From contig CAZRXS010000002.1 of assembly GCA_964604145.1 (NCBI GenBank), positions 1-54,374 on the forward strand: 54,374 bases of DNA. Direction: 5' to 3'. Made by a program: the position numbers and the translations under genes. Of this stretch, positions 51,401 to 54,374 are shown piece after piece. Every line of letters starts with the position of its first letter. Position 1 is the stretch's first letter. The notes beneath the pieces were generated by a model. It saw nothing but the letters and a program-made list of their open reading frames with translations, ran no database searches and was not told where the DNA came from. The DNA is from Gudongella sp964604145 (GTDB taxonomy: Bacteria; Bacillota; Clostridia; Tissierellales; Tissierellaceae).

Positions 51401-52390
51401 GTGGAAATTGGCAAAGTTCCAAATGAATTACTAGAGAAATTAGTATTTGAAAATATTATATTTAGAAGAGAAGAAGTTCTTGTTAGAGCAAGCATTGGAG
51501 AGGATACTGGGGTTATTGATCTTGGAGACAATCTTTGCGTAGTTAGCACAGACCCAATTACAGGAGCTACAAAAGAATTAGGTGGACTTGCAATTCACGT
51601 TTCATGTAATGATGCAGCCACAAAAGGAGCAGAACCAGTTGCCATTCTTTTGACTATTCTTTGTCCAGAAAATACAAGAAAAGAAGAACTAGAATTTGTG
51701 ATGAAACAGGCAGGTAAAGCGGCAAAATCTGTTAATGTTGAGATTATTGGTGGGCATACTGAAGTAACAGATGCAGTAAATAGAATGGTTCTAAGCACGA
51801 CAGTAATTGCAAAGATGAAAAGAGAAGACTTTATTGGATATGAGGACATATCCATTGGAGATAAAATTGTATTGTCAAAATGGATAGGATTAGAAGGAAC
51901 ACATATATTAGCTGAAGAGCTTCGTGATAAACTTAAAGATAAATTAAGCCCTGATGAAATAGAAGAAGCTATCGAACTTGGAGATTATTTAAGTGTTGTA
52001 AAAGAAGGGCTTATTGCAAAGGAGTATGGAGTTAAGTATATGCATGATGTTACAGAAGGTGGTATATATGGTGCCATTTGGGAGGCAGGAAAAGCTATAG
52101 GGAAAGGTATAAATCTTTTTGAAGATAGGCTTCCGATAAAACCCATCACAAAAAAGCTTTGTGATATTTTAGATATAGATGTAAAAAAATTGATTTCAAG
52201 TGGAAGCATGATTATAGTAGTTCCAGAAAAAAATGTAACTGCATTTATAGACAGACTAGAAAAAGAAGGAATTTATGCTTCAGTGATTGGTGAGACAACA
52301 GAAGAAGGAGTATACGCAGTAACAGAATTAGGAAAGCATGAAATCTTCTCGCCTGGAACAGACGAGTTGTATAAAGCGTTAGAACTTTAA
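51401..52390 (+). CDS. AIR-synthase/HypE-like family protein
   Basis: 329 residues from GTG 51401, after a GGGGGAG site, 16 bp behind gatB. It has the PurM/HypE/SelD/ThiL two-domain fold: the ATP/phosphate segment RASIGEDTGVIDLGDNLCVVSTDPITG, NDAATKGAEPVAILLTILCP, IIGGHTEVTDAVNRMVLSTTVI and MHDVTEGGIYGAIWE. The pattern is nearest to the stand-alone COG0309 (HypE-like) proteins of Clostridia. The C-terminal Cys needed for HypE cyanide transfer is absent (it ends YKALEL), and the SelD N-terminal Cys/Sec-Lys motif is absent, so it is neither a bona fide HypE nor SelD. Function unknown. Confidence 0.75.
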   Translation: MEIGKVPNELLEKLVFENIIFRREEVLVRASIGEDTGVIDLGDNLCVVSTDPITGATKELGGLAIHVSCNDAATKGAEPVAILLTILCPENTRKEELEFVMKQAGKAAKSVNVEIIGGHTEVTDAVNRMVLSTTVIAKMKREDFIGYEDISIGDKIVLSKWIGLEGTHILAEELRDKLKDKLSPDEIEEAIELGDYLSVVKEGLIAKEYGVKYMHDVTEGGIYGAIWEAGKAIGKGINLFEDRLPIKPITKKLCDILDIDVKKLISSGSMIIVVPEKNVTAFIDRLEKEGIYASVIGETTEEGVYAVTELGKHEIFSPGTDELYKALEL

Positions 52391-52431
52391 CCTGCTGATA
52401 TTACATTATGGTTACATCTCTCCTAATGTGA

Positions 52432-52460
52432 TTGATTCAGAGCTCTTTAAATGATATAAA
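52432..52460 (+). promoter_or_regulatory. Promoter of the amidase gene
   Basis: TTGATT (52432-52437) and TATAAA (52455-52460), 17-bp spacer, 38 bp ahead of ATG 52499. AGCTCT and AGAGCT around 52441-52478 could fold over the start of the transcript. Confidence 0.7.
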
Positions 52461-52498
52461 TGACTTAAGAAGAGAGCTGATAATGAGAGGAGTATCCA

Positions 52499-54374
52499 AT
52501 GAAAAAAATAATTATTTTATTTACTATAATAATGACTATATTAGTATTTTCAACTGTTTCATTTGCCAACAGTAATATTCAGATAGCTGTAAATGGTAGC
52601 TCGTTAGGAGTACCAAAAGTCAATGTTTTAATGGATGGAAATGCGTTGAAATCAGAGGTACCTTCATTTATTATGGGGAGTAGAACTCTTGTACCCATAA
52701 GGTTTGTAGCGGAGAGTTTTGGTGCAATAGTAGATTGGGAAAACTCTACAAGAACTGCAACAATAAATCACAATGGCAATAAAGTCGATTTGTCAATAGA
52801 TTCGAATGTTGTTTTAGTAAATGGGAATAGAGTCCAGTTAGATGAAAATTCAACTCCTAAGCTTGTCACCTTTAAAGAATTAAAGGATTCTAGAACTATG
52901 GTGCCGGTAAGATTTGTATCAGAAGTTTTGGGATACATAGTTGACTGGGATAAGAATACTTACACTGCAAAGATATCTTCACCAGCTTCTGCAAGTCCAT
53001 CAGAGTCAACTAATACTCTAATTAACAATATTGATTTGATTAAAAGTCCAGGGGGCAATCACAGCATCTTGATTAAGAGCGATAGGGAGATAAAATACAC
53101 AACATCTTTCTTATCAGCTTCAAATAAACTTGTAATTGATATTGAGAATTCAAAGTTAAATAATATAGAGAATTTTAGCATACCTTATGATATGACAGTT
53201 ATGGATGAAATTATACAAAGAGTCCAATATTCTCAGTTTACAACAGATCCGCATACATCAAGACTAGTGCTAACGCTATCAGAAAATATAGAACCCAAAA
53301 TAGAAAAGACGGATGAGAATAAAAGTACAATGATTTACTTTAAAGAAGATATTATTAGAAAAGACAATGTTAAAGAGGATATTATTGTAGTTGATGCCCC
53401 TAATAGAATTCAAAGCATATATGTAGAAGAAGTAGATGGAAGAGAAGCGCTTGTTATAAAAGGGCCAAGGGATCCAAAATACAATATAATAAAGCTTTCA
53501 AATCCAGATAGAATAGTTATTGATATTATGGATTCCGCATTAGAGGGAGACCAACTTCAAAACTTCAACTACGGTATTGGTTTTATAGAAGGAGTTAGGG
53601 TTTCTCAATTTATACCAGATAATAACTATAAAGCTAGCGATAAAATAGTTAGAGTAGTATTAGATGTGAAAAGAGGTCAAAACAAGCCAGATATTTCTAT
53701 AATATCAAAAGATGACCAGTTAGTTATCTATCCCAAAGAAGACATGTGGAAAGACATAGAATATGAATACCTTAACAATAAAGCCTTGTTTAATATTAAA
53801 AATTCATCGCAAGCAGAATATGAAGTTTTTTACGATACAGAAAGGAAAGAACTACATATTCAAATCCCAAGTACAGTATCAGAACTACCTGATGGTGTAT
53901 ATGGTATAAATGATAGATTAGTTAAGGAAATAAACGTAGAAAAAACGAGAAGGTATACTAATGTTAAGATATCATTTAAGCAAAATATAGCATATAGTCT
54001 TCTATCAAGAAGTGGCGATGAGATGATTTCAATATTAGCATCTCGTGATTCAAATATAAAACCTGGAGAAAGAACTATAGTAATTGATCCTGGTCATGGA
54101 GGTAAAGACTCAGGTGCAGTGGCGGGGAAGATTTATGAAAAAAATATAAATTTACCAGTTTCACTCATGCTTAGAGATGCTCTAGTACAAAATGGTTATA
54201 ATGTTATTATGATAAGAGAAGATGATAGAGACGTTGGACTATATGATAGACCAATTATTGGAAATAAAAACAATGCCGATTTATTTATTAGCATTCATAC
54301 AAATGCATCATTAAAACCTCAAGTAAAAGGACTTGAAGTATTATACTGTCCTTCTTATGAAAGGGATATAAAGC
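52499..54374 (+). CDS. N-acetylmuramoyl-L-alanine amidase with CuAO-like and AMIN domains (3' truncated by window)
   Basis: At least 625 residues, running off the window end. ATG 52499 follows GAGAGGAG. The signal peptide (IILFTIIMTILVFSTVSFA) is followed by a copper-amine-oxidase-like domain (about 28-165), whose halves are MGSRTLVPIRFVAESFGAIVDW and DSRTMVPVRFVSEVLGYIVDW. Two AMIN-like cell-wall-targeting regions come next (about 175-290 and 295-405). Amidase_3 begins near 525 with TIVIDPGHGGKDSGA (zinc ligand His533), then the Glu in YEKNINL and the His in LFISIHTNAS. It cleaves the amide between MurNAc and the stem peptide, probably in cell separation or wall turnover. The final catalytic Glu region lies beyond 54374. 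Confidence 0.93.
   Translation, partial: MKKIIILFTIIMTILVFSTVSFANSNIQIAVNGSSLGVPKVNVLMDGNALKSEVPSFIMGSRTLVPIRFVAESFGAIVDWENSTRTATINHNGNKVDLSIDSNVVLVNGNRVQLDENSTPKLVTFKELKDSRTMVPVRFVSEVLGYIVDWDKNTYTAKISSPASASPSESTNTLINNIDLIKSPGGNHSILIKSDREIKYTTSFLSASNKLVIDIENSKLNNIENFSIPYDMTVMDEIIQRVQYSQFTTDPHTSRLVLTLSENIEPKIEKTDENKSTMIYFKEDIIRKDNVKEDIIVVDAPNRIQSIYVEEVDGREALVIKGPRDPKYNIIKLSNPDRIVIDIMDSALEGDQLQNFNYGIGFIEGVRVSQFIPDNNYKASDKIVRVVLDVKRGQNKPDISIISKDDQLVIYPKEDMWKDIEYEYLNNKALFNIKNSSQAEYEVFYDTERKELHIQIPSTVSELPDGVYGINDRLVKEINVEKTRRYTNVKISFKQNIAYSLLSRSGDEMISILASRDSNIKPGERTIVIDPGHGGKDSGAVAGKIYEKNINLPVSLMLRDALVQNGYNVIMIREDDRDVGLYDRPIIGNKNNADLFISIHTNASLKPQVKGLEVLYCPSYERDIK

Noticed and set aside
51401..52390. 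SelD (selenophosphate synthetase), which would have supported the Sec call
   Set aside because: It lacks the N-terminal Cys/Sec-Gly-Lys motif and the SelD-specific pattern. It is a HypE/AIR-synthase-like protein.

Overview
The window comes from the chromosome of a low-GC, obligately anaerobic Firmicute, most likely a Clostridia/Tissierellia-type amino-acid fermenter. The evidence is the strong AT bias, AGGAGG-type ribosome binding sites with frequent TTG/GTG starts, a CIRCE-controlled groESL, a PRPP (ykkC-2b) riboswitch, formate-tetrahydrofolate ligase, a 2-hydroxyacyl-CoA dehydratase-type Fe-S system, SLH and copper-amine-oxidase-like surface domains, and an apparent selenocysteine codon. 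The species was not identified. No tRNA, rRNA, CRISPR array, prophage or transposase gene was recognised.

Layout. 1-2.2 kb: groES-groEL with promoter and CIRCE. 2.3-5.1 kb: a permuted papain-fold (YiiX-like) protein, an orphan ArsR-type regulator and guaB. 5.3-9.5 kb: a two-gene operon, a double-activase/DUF2229 protein plus an HgdB/D-like partner. 9.6-11.1 kb (minus): an FG-GAP-like lipoprotein. 11.2-13.8 kb: a CadC-like metal repressor with its own operator, then a Cd/Zn/Pb-type P1B ATPase. The first cysteine codon of the ATPase's N-terminal CxxC metal site is an in-frame TGA, followed at the right distance by a perfect hairpin with a GGA loop, so it reads as a selenoprotein. 13.9-16.8 kb: a lipoprotein polysaccharide deacetylase coupled to a DUF4015 lipoprotein. 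16.85-17.33 kb: a non-coding mosaic of nested inverted repeats. 17.5-18.5 kb: a questin-oxidase-like protein.

18.5-29.0 kb is the purine block: promoter, PRPP riboswitch and terminator, then a purine-base permease, purC, purE, purF, purM, purN, purH and purD, followed by fhs, which supplies the one-carbon unit used by PurN and PurH. guaB at 3.6 kb belongs to the same pathway. purF has lost several glutaminase residues (Cys nucleophile to Ser, oxyanion-hole Asn to Asp, Thr to Ala) but keeps its PRPP site and the four Fe-S cysteines. This suggests an ammonia-using enzyme. purL/purQ/purS and purB are not in the cluster.

29-37 kb: a YerC/TrpR-like regulator, a palindromic repeat, then a divergent pair of units (MFS transporter-GDPD on minus; MarR-ABC ATPase-giant coiled-coil FtsX permease on plus). 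These face each other across one 11-bp-arm inverted repeat that touches both -35 boxes. 37-43.7 kb: a 5'-nucleotidase-like phosphoesterase, a zinc-ribbon protein, an SLH surface protein and a copper-amine-oxidase-domain lipoprotein. 43.9-52.4 kb: a housekeeping run of pcrA, ligA, gatC, gatA, gatB and an AIR-synthase/HypE-like gene. The window ends inside a cell-wall amidase gene (AMIN plus Amidase_3) that has its own promoter.
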